NCBI GenBank assembly: GCA_009746045.1
Contig: RPFO01000165.1
Coordinates: 7,187,235 to 7,224,734, forward strand
Direction of reading: 5' to 3'
Source of the DNA: Mesostigma viride
Lineage: Eukaryota > Streptophyta > Mesostigmatophyceae > Mesostigmatales > Mesostigmataceae
Length of the DNA stretch: 37,500 nt
Shown: in pieces, positions 18,997-29,433 of the stretch
How the letters are laid out: each line of letters starts with the position of its first letter
Position numbering within the stretch: position 1 is the first letter of the stretch
The notes under the pieces: generated by a model
What the model saw: the letters and a program-made list of their open reading frames with translations, nothing else
Told to the model about the DNA's origin: nothing
Database searches by the model: none
Program-made: the position numbers and the translations under genes

Positions 18997-21498
18997 TCAG
19001 CTAGGGGGGCGTACCTGGTATCCCGCAGCCACGATGTGGTAGCCCCATTGCTCGAGGTATGTGGTCACGTTTCCCACGGGCCACACCCTTGCCAGGGGCT
19101 CTCCGTTGTTGCCCTTCGCCGCTATCCGTCGTGCTCATTCCAGTTTTCCACACCCCCCCATTCCCTAGCGGGTAGCAGCGCCGTGAAATGTTTGTAACTA
19201 TAAAACCGGATGAGCGCCCATAGGTGCAATGTGACTGTGCACATCTTGCCATCCACCATCAACTGCACCCCCTCCACTATCACTGGCACATCCCCTCCCT
19301 TGTACTTCCTGCATGGCAGGAATTTCCGGTTGTGGAGGTTGCAGAAGGCCAGGAATGGGGGTGGGACGTCGAATAGGAACGTGCGCGGGTGGAAGCACAG
19401 TGGTTCAGGATACTGCTCACCTTCCGTGGCGTGCTTTGTATGTGCCCACAGCGATGACTGGCACGCTTTTTTGATGCGGTCGGTGACGGACAGCGGCGTG
19501 GGGTGAGCTTCTTCGCGATACGAGAGGTCGAGAAGCGCAAAAGCAGGCTCCTCGGTGACGCGGGGGGGCTTGCACATCCAGTTGCCCTCTTTGATGCCAC
19601 AAAATTTGACATGGTCAAGCAACAGTCTCACCGTTGCATCTGGGACGCCCTTTCCCGTTGGGTTCACATCTGTGGATACCCTCGCAAGCGCATCTCGTAG
19701 CAAGTCCCTTGCCTCATCCAGCTTGGCTTGGTACAAATCCTCATTGTCCGGCTTGGAAAAGGCTAGGTACCACACACACTGCATCAGCTGCCATCCCACC
19801 TCGCATCGTTCACTGCAGTGGTCCTCTCCACGCGCTCTCCCCATTATCAAAATCAGCCCCCACATGCGTCCCCAGTAGGACGCGAGGATCAACGCCCAGA
19901 CAAACATGATACCTGCGTCCACATGGCAGCCTGATGCAAAGTTGGTGAAGGTGATTCTGTTTGGGTACAGACGCTCGTCCTTGTGTTCATGATAAACTTT
20001 AGCGGTCTTCTTGCAGAACTGACAATATGTTTCCTTGCTCTTCTCCTCATCGGTCGCTACCTTCCTCGGCTCCGCCTCCTCCTCCTCCTCCTCCTCACTC
20101 GACACCACGACTGTCTCCACCTTCTTCCCATGCTTGCCCTTTGCTGTCTTCCCTCCTGTCTTCCCCCCCTTCTTGGCCTTGCCCTTCCCCGCCTGACCCT
20201 GTTTCCCCTGCTCCACCTTTGCTTCCGCCCCCCCGGCGCTGCTCCCCTCCTCGGCCTTGCCCTTCCCCGCCTGACCCTGTTTCCCCTGCTCCACCTTTGC
20301 TTCCGCCCCCCCGGCGCTGCTCCCCTCCTCGGCCTTGCCCTTCCCCGCCTCCTCCTGCTTCACCCGCTTCCCCTTTGCTGCCGCCCCTCTGGTCTTGACC
20401 CCCTCCTCAGGCTTGGCTTCCCCCCCCTCCTCCTGCTTCACCCGCTTCCCCTTTGCTGCCGCCCCTCTGGTCTTGACCCCCTCCTCGTCCTTGGCTTCCC
20501 CCCCCTCCTCCTGCTTCCCCCACTCCACCTTCGCTGCCTCCCCCCCGGCGCTGCTCCCCTCCTCGGCCTTGCCCTTCCCCGCCTGACCCTGTTTCCCCTG
20601 CTCCACCTTTGCTTCCGCCCCCCCGGCGCTGCTCCCCTCCTCGGCCTTGCCCTTCCCCGCCTGACCCTGTTTCCCCTGCTCCACCTTCGCTGCCTCCCCC
20701 CGGCGCTGCTCCCCTCCTCCGCCTTGGCTTCCCCTCCTCCTGCTTCACCTGCTCCACCTTCGCTGCCTCCCCCCGGCGCTGCTCCCCTCCTCGTCCTTGG
20801 CTTCCCCGCCTCCTGCTTCACCTGCTCCACCTTCGCTGCCTCCCCCCCGGCGCTGCTCCCCTCCTCGTCCTTGGCTTTCCCCGCCTCCTCCTGCTTCCCC
20901 GCTCCACCTTCGCTGCCTCCCCCCCGGCGCTGCTCCCCTCCTCGTCCTTGGCTTCCCCGCCCCTCCTGCTTCCCCGCTCCACCTTCGCTGCCTCCCCCCG
21001 GCGCTGCTCCCCTCCTCGCCTTGGCTTTCCCCTCCTCCTCCTGCTTCCCCGCTCCACCTTCGCTGCCTCCCCCCGGCGCTGCTCCCCTCCTCGTCCTTGG
21101 CTTCCCCCCTCCTCCTGCTTCCCCCGCTCCACCTTCGCTGCCTCCCCCCCGGCGCTGCTCCCCTCCTCGTCCTTGGCTTCCCCCGCCTCCTCCTGCTTCC
21201 CCCGCTCCACCTTCGCTGCCTCCCCCCCGGCGCTGCCCCCTCGTCCTTGGCTTCCCCCGCCTCCTCCTGCTTCCCCCGCTCCACCTTCGCTGCCTCCCCC
21301 CGGCGCAACCCCCCTCAGGCTTGGCTTCCCCCGCCTCCTCCTGCTTCCCCCGCTCCACCGGTGCTGCCGCCCCCCGGTGTTGCCCCCCACCTCGGCCTGC
21401 CTTGTCCCCTCCTGTGTCAATGTACTCGCTTGCTGCTCCGCTGGAATGCCCCCCTGACCGGCCTGGGGCCCCAGTGCATCCGATGTACTGACGACACC
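18997..21498 (-). CDS. Gene B 3' exon: K/E/G-rich repeats plus USP-like C-terminus
   Basis: This exon begins at 21498 after a good acceptor (GTTATTGCGCAG) that pairs with the donor AAG|GTCAGT at 21682. It first encodes repeats of about 25 residues (KVEQGKQGQAGKGKAEEGSS) in frames that drift because of indels. From about 20070 it is unique: CQFCKKTAKVYHEHKDE (possible zinc site), NFASGCHVDAGIMFVWALIL (a possible Cys box) and LWALIRFYSYKHFTALLP with WNEHDG (a possible His/Asp box of a ubiquitin-specific protease). The stop at 19122 follows EHDG, but another frame continues with AKGNNGEPLARVWPVGNVTT to 18997, so one base seems lost near 19127. The USP assignment is by motif pattern only and is tentative. 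The alternative is an unknown transposon protein. It is the last part of a gene reading from about 24.9 kb. Confidence 0.5.
20150..21340 (-). repeat. Coding-type minisatellite, purine-rich minus strand
   Basis: Some 15-18 units of about 60-78 bp, plus-strand consensus GGCGCTGCTCCCCTCCTCG, CTTGGCTTCCCC, CCTCCTGCTTCCCC and CTCCACCTTCGCTGCC. Unit lengths vary and C-runs slip, so three minus-strand frames are open in turn (KVE-GKQEE, RRWSGGSRRR, SEGGAGEAGG). Strong pyrimidine/purine strand bias. Confidence 0.9.
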
Positions 21499-21682
21499 CT
21501 GCGCAATAACGGCACACAAGGCAAACCCCATGCAGAAGGAACGCATCCGCCACATGCAGTGGACGTCAGTAACGGATGTTGCAATGTTGCTGGAGGGAGG
21601 CCAATCGACCGCACCCGTACATACAAGGGGCAATTATTTATGCGTCATACCCAAAACAGGAAGAAACTGTGCCACCACTGAC

Positions 21683-22171
21683 CTTGCCATCAACATGGAC
21701 GGAGTTGGAGACCAACTGCAGCGCGGCATTTGCAAGGGCACAGGCTGTGTTGTTCATCAGGTCCACCGCTGGACTCCCCGATCCCGAGTTTTCTTCCTTG
21801 CACAAAGCATCCACTTCCGTGATGCTCGCGTCCTTGGCTGCCAACTGCGGCAATGAGGCCAGTGCTCGCTTCAGCAGGAACTCGGCAATTGCAATCACGG
21901 TGGGCCCTGGCACGATTTCCAGGCCTACACATGCTTGCCCCGCATGTGCCTCCCCCACGTCTGCATCCACCGCAGTTGACATGCTTGCTCGCAGCTCCTC
22001 TCTGCCGCTGGCTTCGTTGCCATGTTCCTCCACCCGCTGCCTCTTGCCTTTCCGATCCTGTTCCTCGCGCTTCTTCGCCGCCTCTCTTTCACTCTCTTCC
22101 TCTCTCTTTTCTGCTGCCTCTCGTGCCCTGCTCCAGGTAATGATGTGCTTCCTTAGGCGTTCTTTCTGCAT
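21683..22171 (-). CDS. Gene B internal exon: coiled coil
   Basis: The acceptor GGTAATGCAG ends at 22166, and the donor AAG|GTCAGTGG lies at 21683/21682. The preferred frame reads KERLRKHIITWSRAREAAEK, a long Glu/Lys/Arg coiled coil, then GPTVIAIAEFLLKRALASLP and ends NSVHVDGK. A second frame is also open but lacks sense. The 184-nt intron to the next exon (21682-21499) has standard ends. No family recognised. The coiled coil suggests self-association or DNA-complex assembly, which is inference. Confidence 0.55.
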
Positions 22172-22377
22172 TACCGAAATTGGACGATATGCACGTCAAA
22201 GGAAAGCCAACCAAGCAGCAACATTACCAACCATGTAGCGGCAGGGTCAGTGCAGGGGCCAGCACCATAACTGCCTTTGTCTTGTACTCCTACCACACAC
22301 ATTAGGGAAGACTGCTGGCATGGCAGCCTGCATCACAGCAATAAATTGCCACCAACTAAAATAAGAGAGTGACTCAC

Positions 22378-22579
22378 CGCTGTTTCCCTGAAGTGTGGTG
22401 GTCACAACTCCATTCTTTACAAATTTCAGGCTGCTCCACAGCTTGGGATTTTGTTGATGCCATTTTTTCAATTCCTGTTCCATGTATATTGCCCCCGCCT
22501 CACGCTTCCATGGGTCGCCGTGTACGTCAAACTTTGCTGATGCTTCAGAGAAGTCAAGCGGTTCTTTGCATTCCCTCAC
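22378..22579 (-). CDS. Gene B internal exon, unknown
   Basis: The frame reads CKEPLDFSEASAKFDVHGDP, WKREAGAIYMEQELKKWHQQ, NPKLWSSLKFVKNGVVTTTL and stops being exon-like at a clear donor (AGCG|GTGAGT at 22377). The phase to the next exon at 22165 does not match my preferred coiled-coil frame, so either boundary may be off. Transcript evidence is needed to join them. Function unknown. Confidence 0.45.
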
Positions 22580-22635
22580 CTGTATTCAACGGCAACGCCA
22601 AAACGGAATCCCAACGCATGCGGAGCGGGGGAACA

Positions 22636-24420
22636 AGTCAGAAATCAACGCTGCCACGGTGAGACGGCAGATGATGAGGCAGACACGACAATGCACTGGG
22701 TGCATGGCAACTATGTGAACACTGACGGTAGCACTCACATGCCTAACCAGCATTTTCTCTGTTTCCCCCGGGTTAGAGTGTAAGGCCTATGCCAACCAAG
22801 GTAAACAACAAAACAACACATCCTAAACTGCCCTAACTGACATGGGCAACAAACATGGCCAATGGAGGACAAGGAACCAAGTAGGATCATCCAACTGGAT
22901 CACGGTATTATGGCAGCTTGCGTGCAGTAAATTATATCAAGCATGGTTGGCTCACCACATTGAAGTATTGTCACATCATTACAACAAGGGAAAGTCAGAA
23001 ATCAACGCTGCCACGGTGAGCCGGCAGATGATGGGGCAGACACGACAATGCACTGGGTGCATGGCAACTATGTGAACACTGACGGTAGCACTCACGTGCC
23101 TAACCAGCATTTTCTCTGTTTCCCCCGGGTTAGAGTGTAAGGCCTATGCCAACCAAGGTAAACAACAAAACAACACATCCTAAACTGCCCTAACTGACAT
23201 GGGCAACAAACATGGCCAATGGAGGACAAGGAACCAAGTAGGATCATCCAACTGGATCACGGTATTATGGCAGCTTGCGTGCAGTAAATTATATCAAGCA
23301 TGGTTGGCTCACCACATTGAAGTATTGTCACATCATTACAACAAGGGAAAGTCAGAAATCAACGCTGCCACGGTGAGCCGGCAGATGATGGGGCAGACAC
23401 GACAATGCACTGGGTGCATGGCAACTATGTGAACACTGACGGTAGCACTCACGTGCCTAACCAGCATTTTCTCTGTTTCCCCCGGGTTAGAGTGTAAGGC
23501 CTATGCCAACCAAGGTAAACAACAAAACAACACATCCTAAACTGCCCTAACTGACATGGGCAACAAACATGGCCAATGGAGGACAAGGAACCAAGTAGGA
23601 TCATCCAACTGGATCACGGTATTATGGCAGCTTGCGTGCAGTAAATTATATCAAGCATGGTTGGCTCACCACATTGAAGTATTGTCACATCATTACAACA
23701 AGGGAAAGTCAGAAATCAACGCTGCCACGGTGAGCCGGCAGATGATGGGGCAGACACGACAATGCACTGGGTGCATGGCAACTATGTGAACACTGACGGT
23801 AGCACTCACGTGCCTAACCAGCATTTTCTCTGTTTCCCCCGGGTTAGAGTGTAAGGCCTATGCCAACCAAGGTAAACAACAAAACAACACATCCTAAACT
23901 GCCCTAACTGACATGGGCAACAAACATGGCCAATGGAGGACAAGGAACCAAGTAGGATCATCCAACTGGATCACGGTATTATGGCAGCTTGCGTGCAGTA
24001 AATTATATCAAGCATGGTTGGCTCACCACATTGAAGTATTGTCACATCATTACAACAAGGGAAAGTCAGAAATCAACGCTGCCACGGTGAGCCGGCAGAT
24101 GATGAGGCAGACACGACAATGCACTGGGTGCATGGCAACTATGTGAACACTGACGGTAGCACTCACGTGCCTAACCAGCATTTTCTCTGTTTCCCCCGGG
24201 TTAGAGTGTAAGGCCTCTATGCCAACCCAGCTCAACAACAAAACAACACATCATAAACTGCGCTAACTGACATGGGCAAAAAACATGGGCAATGGAGGAC
24301 AAGGAACCAAGTAGGATCATCCAACAGGATCACGGTATTATGGCAGCTTGCACGCAGCAGATCATATCAAGCATGGTTGGCTCACCACATTGAAGTATTG
24401 TCACATCATTACAACAAGGG
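22636..24420. repeat. 357-bp tandem repeat, five copies
   Basis: Units start at 22636, 22993, 23350, 23707 and 24064, each AGTCAGAAATCAACGCTGCC onward. Four are almost identical; the fifth diverges after about 24200. Each carries an identical 77-codon plus-strand frame (MGNKHGQWRTRNQVGSS...), which has no start context or homologue I know and probably reflects the repeat. The array lies between gene B exons on the minus strand. Confidence 0.95.
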
Positions 24421-24508
24421 TAAGCTCAAATAAACTAGTCGTGGCCACTATCTACAGGCAGTATAACGAATGCAACCCATGCAACATGGTGCTCACTACA
24501 ACGCTTCC

Positions 24509-24925
24509 TTATCTGCGCAATAAAAAGTACAGGGACATTGCATGGCGGCCCCTCAGCTTTTGAGCGCTGTGATGCCGCTGCGACGATAGGGTGGTCAACT
24601 GCGACGATAGGGTGAACACAACCATACCCACATCATCCTTGCCACAATACGTTTTATGAATCCCCTCAAACCTTTGCGAGAAGCTATAGTCTGCGACAGC
24701 GTCCCCTGGCGACGACATATACGCATATGCGTTCTCAGCTACTATATTCATTAATTCCCATGGCAGCCGTCTTGTGAGGGGTCCGACGTACCTTTGCTGC
24801 CAGAGATTCTTCTGCGAATGCGGTTGCCGCTGTGCGCTTTGCCACCCAGCGTGCTTCCCAGGCCCGCGCGTCCTCCATCGATACACAACAGAGGCTGTCC
24901 TGACTGCGAAAGACTTAATTACCAA
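24509..24925 (-). CDS. Gene B 5' exon region, unknown conserved segment
   Basis: The minus-strand frame contains RRLPWELMNIVAENAYAYMS and SFSQRFEGIHKTYCGKDDVG. A diverged copy at 31.05-31.21 kb retains GRYREFHKTCSGKDVVRM in the same orientation, so this stretch has been kept as protein or was copied with its element. No true ATG opens the frame; ATG at 24753-24755 (MNIVAEN) is one candidate start. It is likely the first coding exon of gene B, with the tandem array in the following intron. Function not recognised. Confidence 0.45.
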   Translation of the reverse strand: MVIKSFAVRTASVVYRWRTRGPGKHAGWQSAQRQPHSQKNLWQQRYVGPLTRRLPWELMNIVAENAYAYMSSPGDAVADYSFSQRFEGIHKTYCGKDDVGMVVFTLSSQLTTLSSQRHHSAQKLRGRHAMSLYFLLRR

Positions 24926-24984
24926 TGTCTTCGTCGTCTTCTACGTCTTCCACAGTGTGCATGCGTAGCTAGCCAGCTATGTCG

Positions 24985-25302
24985 CGGTTTACGATCCAGT
25001 TAACGATAACGGCCCCGTAACCAGCCCAGTACCTAATATTGAAGCAGCAATGGCGCCGTACCCACTACCTGACCCGTCCCGTATACCCCAACGTAACCTG
25101 AACCGAAGCCGTTCACGCCCCCGTAAACATAACCGGCCCAGTTATTGGGCCGTACCGAATCTCGGGGCCAATATTCCGAATGGTACCGTAACCGGTCCGG
25201 TAACCTAAACCGCCAACGAATACGGACCCGTAACCTGCCCCGTCGAAGTTACCGGGCAAGTTACGGGGGCGTCGAAGTTACCGGACAGGTTACGGGGGCT
25301 TC
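24985..25302. repeat. Right subterminal repeat array
   Basis: Motifs CCCCGTAACC, CCGGTAACC and near the end AAGTTACCGG(A/G)CA, GGTTACGGGGGC mirror the GTTAC/GTAAC array at the left end. It is shorter (about 320 bp against 690 bp). Confidence 0.78.
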
Positions 25303-25320
25303 AAATTAACTCCTAGTGTA
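25303..25320 (-). repeat. Right terminal inverted repeat and target TA
   Basis: AAATTAACTCCTAGTG (25303-25318) is the inverse of the left terminus, followed by TA (25319-25320). Joining 3118 to 25321 gives a continuous LINE frame ...YQERLTQA-YTAAHAEEVETL... on the minus strand. Confidence 0.85.
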
Positions 25321-26793
25321 TGCTTGAGTAAGCCGTTCCTGGTACGGGTACAGGTCCTCCCCGCGGCGGCGGGCCTGCGCTAGCGCCAGCCGGGCGGCAA
25401 CCACCCGGGCGTCGCGCAGGTAGAGCGGGGCTGGTCGGGCGCGGGGTTGCTCGGGGAGAAGCTTAGAGCCAAGGCTCCACCGATCGCATGAACAGTTCGT
25501 AGGGTGGCGTGAGATCTACACCGCGATCTGCGTCCAGGTACATCAAAGGTTGCGCGTCCACGAAGGCAGACCTGATTGCATCGCGGCGTATCTCATCCGC
25601 TGACCACTTCTCCCTGCGCCCACGGACGGGGCGTAAGCAGGTCCAGTCAGGGCGGGGCCGGGGGCGGCGGCGCGCAGGGGCCTGAAGACGTAGGCGCAAG
25701 GTTGCGGTGACCATGCGATGATCCGATGCGACACTGGGGGTGGTCAGCGTACGGGCATCGATGACGGAAGAGCGCCAGCGCTTGCGCACAAGTATGTAGT
25801 CCAAGCATACACATCGCCGCCGAGGGAGCATCGAGCCAGCCGCCCTGCGCATGGGGCCCACAAAGGTCACTAGTGCATCAGGCGGTTTAGCAAACAACGT
25901 ATTGGCAGCAGTCAAGTCCCCCTCAGTGAGCAGTTGCTCAAGTAGGGGGTGTTGGCATTGCTATCGGTTAGGCGCGGCGCATACATGCAGCCCCCGCGGC
26001 CCACGGGCAGGGTCGCGTTGGCATCCACCAAGATGGCAACGATGTATTGACGTGGGATCTGTTTCTCTATGTCGAGCAACTGGTTGAAGAACGCTGCGCG
26101 GTCCTCGGCCGGGTGCCCAGCATGTGGGGCATATCCGACAATTACCGAGAGCATAATGGGGGTCCGTCCTTCAAGGGAGCGGAAAGTGCACTGAAGGATC
26201 CTATTCGAGCAAAGTTTGTGGTCCACGAGCTGGGCGGCAGCTGTGGGGGAGCAAAGCAGGCCCACTCCTCCCTGACCCGGTGCATGCGCCGGGCCGCACA
26301 GCAGTTGCCATTGTAGTGCGAGGGTGACACGCTGAACGGGGCCCTCAAAGGAGCGTCGGTGCTCTTGGACCCCAAGCACATCAATGCCATATAGGCGGCA
26401 GTAGTGGACAAGCTCGTTGGCCCGCGGGGGGGCATCTCCCCCGGGCAGGGTGCGGACATTGTAGGTTGCGATGCGCAGCGAGTGGTGCCGGCGTTGGCCC
26501 AGCAGGGGGCGCCGGGGACCCGCGGTGTCGGCAGGGGGTTGGGGGGAGGCTGGCGGGGACGTGTGTGCGGCGTGAGATAACATAGTACTTTTCAACGCGC
26601 ATAGGGCACCCTCCAGGCGGGCGGCGCGACTTGCTCGCCTGGTCTTGGGGTCAAAGAATGCAGCATACCGTTGGGAGTGCCGGGTTGCGAAAGCCAGCAG
26701 GCGCTCCTTGTTGCGAAGTTGGCGATGAAGGTCGCGGCTTTGACTCCGTTGCGTCGTCCGTGAGATTGGACTATCCAAGACACGCTCGGCCAT
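25321..26793 (-). pseudogene. LINE ORF2, APE-type endonuclease half (broken)
   Basis: Starts at ATG 26793 (MAERVLDSPISRTTQ). The endonuclease nicks target DNA to prime reverse transcription. Motifs in order: RIATYNVRTLPG (Asn), DVLGVQEHRR (Glu), VIVGYAPH (Tyr), ILVDANATLP (Asp-x-Asn), CLDYILV and TPSVASDHRMV (Asp-His). All catalytic positions of the APE fold are recognisable. There is a frame break near 25930 before CLDYILV and another near 25465, after which the linker (ARPAPLYLRDARVVAARLAL) runs to the transposon insertion point. It lies 75 nt downstream of ORF1. Confidence 0.85.
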
Positions 26794-26867
26794 CGGACGA
26801 CGGGTGTGGGGGTGGGTTCTAGCTAACCCCCCGGTAGCTGCTCGCGGTGTGAGGGGGCGGGGAGGGC

Positions 26868-28019
26868 CTACTCCCTACCCCCCCGCGCGTCTCCCCTCGG
26901 CGTGGTAACCTCCCGTGAGGTAACCTCCATGTGCCATGCGTCGTCCTTCCACCGCAGCCGCACCTTCTTCGTGCGGTCAGCGAGGGCCTCCTTCGCGTCC
27001 TCTTGTGCCAGCCGGTCCCTGCGGGCGCGAAGCTGCGCCGGGGTCAGATCGTCGTCGAGACTCCAACCCAAGCCTCGTGGTAGCTTGGTGCGGTGTTGGA
27101 GAATATAGTGCTTGCCGATGGGGCGCGTAAGCACGAGCGCCACCGGCGCATCCGCGCGCCCCGGTAGGCGGCGGACGGTGTCAATTGTGACACTGTCCTC
27201 TAGGCGGAAGTTGGTGATGAGTTCCTTCTCCACCTTGAGGCGGAGGCTCAGCCCCGTCTCCCGGGGGAGGGCCGCCACATTACGAATAATTATGGTGCGG
27301 CCGCGCCGCTCTTTGTTGTCCCGGTCGGCGAAGGTCCTAGAGACCGCCTGAGCAGTGCTAGTGGCTATTTCTTGGATGGCTGTGCTGGCCATAGTCGCGT
27401 AGGACGGGGCCACCTTCGCCACCTGCGCCTCCACGTTGTCCGCTAAATTGCCGGCCACCTGCGCCGCGAGGGTGCCGGCAACCGCCTCCGTCAGCGTGCC
27501 GGCGACCTGGGCCGCCACCTTGTCCGCCACGTTGTCCTCGATCGCCGCAGCCAAGTGGCCTGCGAGATCAGAATTTATCAGCTCCGTGGCAAGCTTCTGT
27601 GCCACCGTACCGGCAAGGGCTGCTGCTGCTGCAGATCCGGATACTGGCAGCAGTTCCGAATTTCCCAGCAGCGTCGTCATGGCAACGACGCGCAACTCAC
27701 TTTTCTTGAGTGAGGTCAAGTCCTTGGGGTCGGTAACCGGGGTAATGGCGTTGAGCCCAGGCGGTGGCTGAGGCCAGAGTAGGGGCCGGCCTTGTTGCAT
27801 AATCTCGGTGAGCAGAGCCACGAAGTCCAGCTTAGACAAGGTCAGAAGGAGTTGCACATTAGCTGTGCCGTTAGCAAATGCCGCAGCGTCGAAGGGTGCA
27901 TTGCGGACTTCAGTAGCGGTGTGCCCCGATTCGGCAGGGGCTGCGACGAACAGGGCCCGGGCCGTGCCAGTGTGGCCACGGGGGGATTTAGGCCCATGTT
28001 TCTTGGCGGCAGACTCCAT
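26868..28019 (-). CDS. LINE ORF1 protein (RNA-binding chaperone type)
   Basis: An intact 383-codon frame from ATG 28019. Residues about 125-215 form a run of related amphipathic segments (VAGTLTEAVAGTLAAQVAGN), likely an oligomerising helix. Residues about 240-320 have the pattern of the L1 ORF1 RRM (RRGRTIIIRNVAALPRE; VEKELITNFRLEDSV; APVALVLTRPIGKHYILQHR). The tail (LTPAQLRARRDRLAQEDAKE; VRLRWKDDAWHM) resembles the L1 C-terminal domain. In L1 elements this protein coats LINE RNA. It is the only intact frame of this LINE. Confidence 0.75.
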   Translation of the reverse strand: MESAAKKHGPKSPRGHTGTARALFVAAPAESGHTATEVRNAPFDAAAFANGTANVQLLLTLSKLDFVALLTEIMQQGRPLLWPQPPPGLNAITPVTDPKDLTSLKKSELRVVAMTTLLGNSELLPVSGSAAAAALAGTVAQKLATELINSDLAGHLAAAIEDNVADKVAAQVAGTLTEAVAGTLAAQVAGNLADNVEAQVAKVAPSYATMASTAIQEIATSTAQAVSRTFADRDNKERRGRTIIIRNVAALPRETGLSLRLKVEKELITNFRLEDSVTIDTVRRLPGRADAPVALVLTRPIGKHYILQHRTKLPRGLGWSLDDDLTPAQLRARRDRLAQEDAKEALADRTKKVRLRWKDDAWHMEVTSREVTTPRGDARGGRE

Positions 28020-28224
28020 AGCCTGAGAGTTGCCCGTGTCTTCTCCTATGGCTGGCGCCTGCGGGGCGTCGCCTGCACGGGCGGCAGCAGGCGGTAATTC
28101 GATCCTTGCGCCCTGATTTCTTGGTAACCATCTTCAAGACCGAGCTCGGTCGATGTGGCGTGGAATGGCGAGTCGATCGTGACAAATCCGACCTAATTCG
28201 GTGACCAAACGTGGTAGTTAGCGT

Positions 28225-28430
28225 CGTGTACGTCCGCCATAGCATGTCACCTGTGGGCAAGCCACCTCCCCCCAAGCGGAGGAGGCGTTTTGATGAGTAG
28301 TGCAGTTAGGATTTCTAGATAGAGTTAGGATAGTTCGATCACGCGGCTTCCTTCACCCCATCCATCATGAAATATGTGCTACATGACCTCCCCACGGAGG
28401 CATGTTATAATTTAATTTTAATTTTAATAG
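28225..28430 (+). pseudogene. Remnant resembling the transposase gene 3' end
   Basis: The short frame MSPVGKPPPPKRRRRFDE (28243-28299) ends at TAG and is followed by TTAGGATTTCTAGATAGAGT, CACGCGGCTTCCTTCACCCC and then GTGCTACATGACCTCCCCAC, GGAGGCATGTTATAATTTAA. The same order is seen at 11335-11535 (SAPVGKPPHP...). The basic PKRRRR would be a nuclear signal in an intact protein. It is probably the 3' scrap of a related element. Confidence 0.4.
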
Positions 28431-28434
28431 CATG

Positions 28435-29433
28435 TCAATTTTGAATTTCGCGCAACCCCCTTCTCTTGTCCTCTATGACCTGGGCCCACTTGGCCTTGTC
28501 CATCATCTTCTTCCAAATTACGGAGAGGCCTAGGCCCCCCATGTCCTCTACTAGCTGTTCTTTGAAGGTGCGGGCCTTGCGGCGTCTAACATCACTGGGC
28601 CCCGCCCACGTCAGGAGGTGCCGGCCAGGCTGGGCTGGTCGCAGTCCTGCGGGGGGGCCACGTGAGGTGTCTACCTGGTTGGTGCGAGCTAGGTGCCCTA
28701 CTAGCTGCAGGCGTCGTTGCTTAATGGTGCTGGTGATATAGGGCATGCCCTGGTACAGGTCCTCATTGCGGACATGAGCAGCATATCCTACTCTGAAAAT
28801 GGAACGCAGCATGCTGGTGACTGCGCCGTCCAGCTTGCGGGCCAGTTCGGCGGTGAGGGTCCACGTCTCGGCTCCATACGTGAGGACAGGAAGGACGAGG
28901 ACCTTGAACAGGTCCTGTTTCTCGATCTTGCCCAGGGGCTTGCGCCACAGGGCCCGGTACTGGCGTAAAGCGTGCCAGGCGAGGGAGATGCGATGGTCCA
29001 CATCAACCTCGCAGCTGGGGAGCAGGCTGCCCAGCAGCTTAACGCGGTCCCGATACAGGACTCGAGAGCCGTCTAGGAGATAGAGGGGCGGCGGTGAGTT
29101 GGTGAGCCCAACCGCCAGGGCCTCTGTCTTCTTGCTGACCTCAAGCCCCACTGCACGGGCCTCGAGAGCCAGGCAATCAAGCCATGTCTGCACGTGCTCA
29201 GTGTCCTCGAAGAGGGTGGTGTCGTCTGCGTAGATGATGTCTGCCAGCCGAATCTCCGTGTCCGCACCGCCATGCCAGAATTTGTTAGCAACCTGCACGC
29301 CTGGTTCCCTACCCACGATGCGGGCAAATCGCTTGCGCGCCTGAATCATTACGTATTCGACAACAATAATGAACAGGTAGGGCGACAGCACGCAGCCCTG
29401 CCACACACCCTTCTGTAAAGGGCATGGGGGCAT
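28435..29433 (-). pseudogene. Second LINE, 5'-truncated reverse transcriptase
   Basis: A 332-codon open minus-strand frame starting within the reverse transcriptase at KGVWQGCVLSPYLF, followed by the intact catalytic box DIIYADDTTLFED, thumb-like sequence (YRALWRKPLGKIEKQDLFKV) and the C-terminal TIKQRRLQLVGHLARTNQVD. It is related to but distinct from the split LINE (YADD here, YTDD there; different C-terminus). The lack of frame breaks suggests a younger copy. 5' truncation is typical of LINE insertion. An AT-rich stretch lies on its 3' side (28403-28434). Confidence 0.85.

Noticed and set aside
20027-21681. Pro-rich plus-strand proteins of up to 502 codons
   Set aside because: They are antisense to the purine-rich minisatellite; unique sequence on the minus strand on both sides favours coding there.
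22842-24146. A family of four identical 77-residue genes (MGNKHGQWRTRNQ...)
   Set aside because: They follow the 357-bp unit exactly, have no coding signature or variation to test, and the diverged copy at 30.7 kb does not keep the frame.
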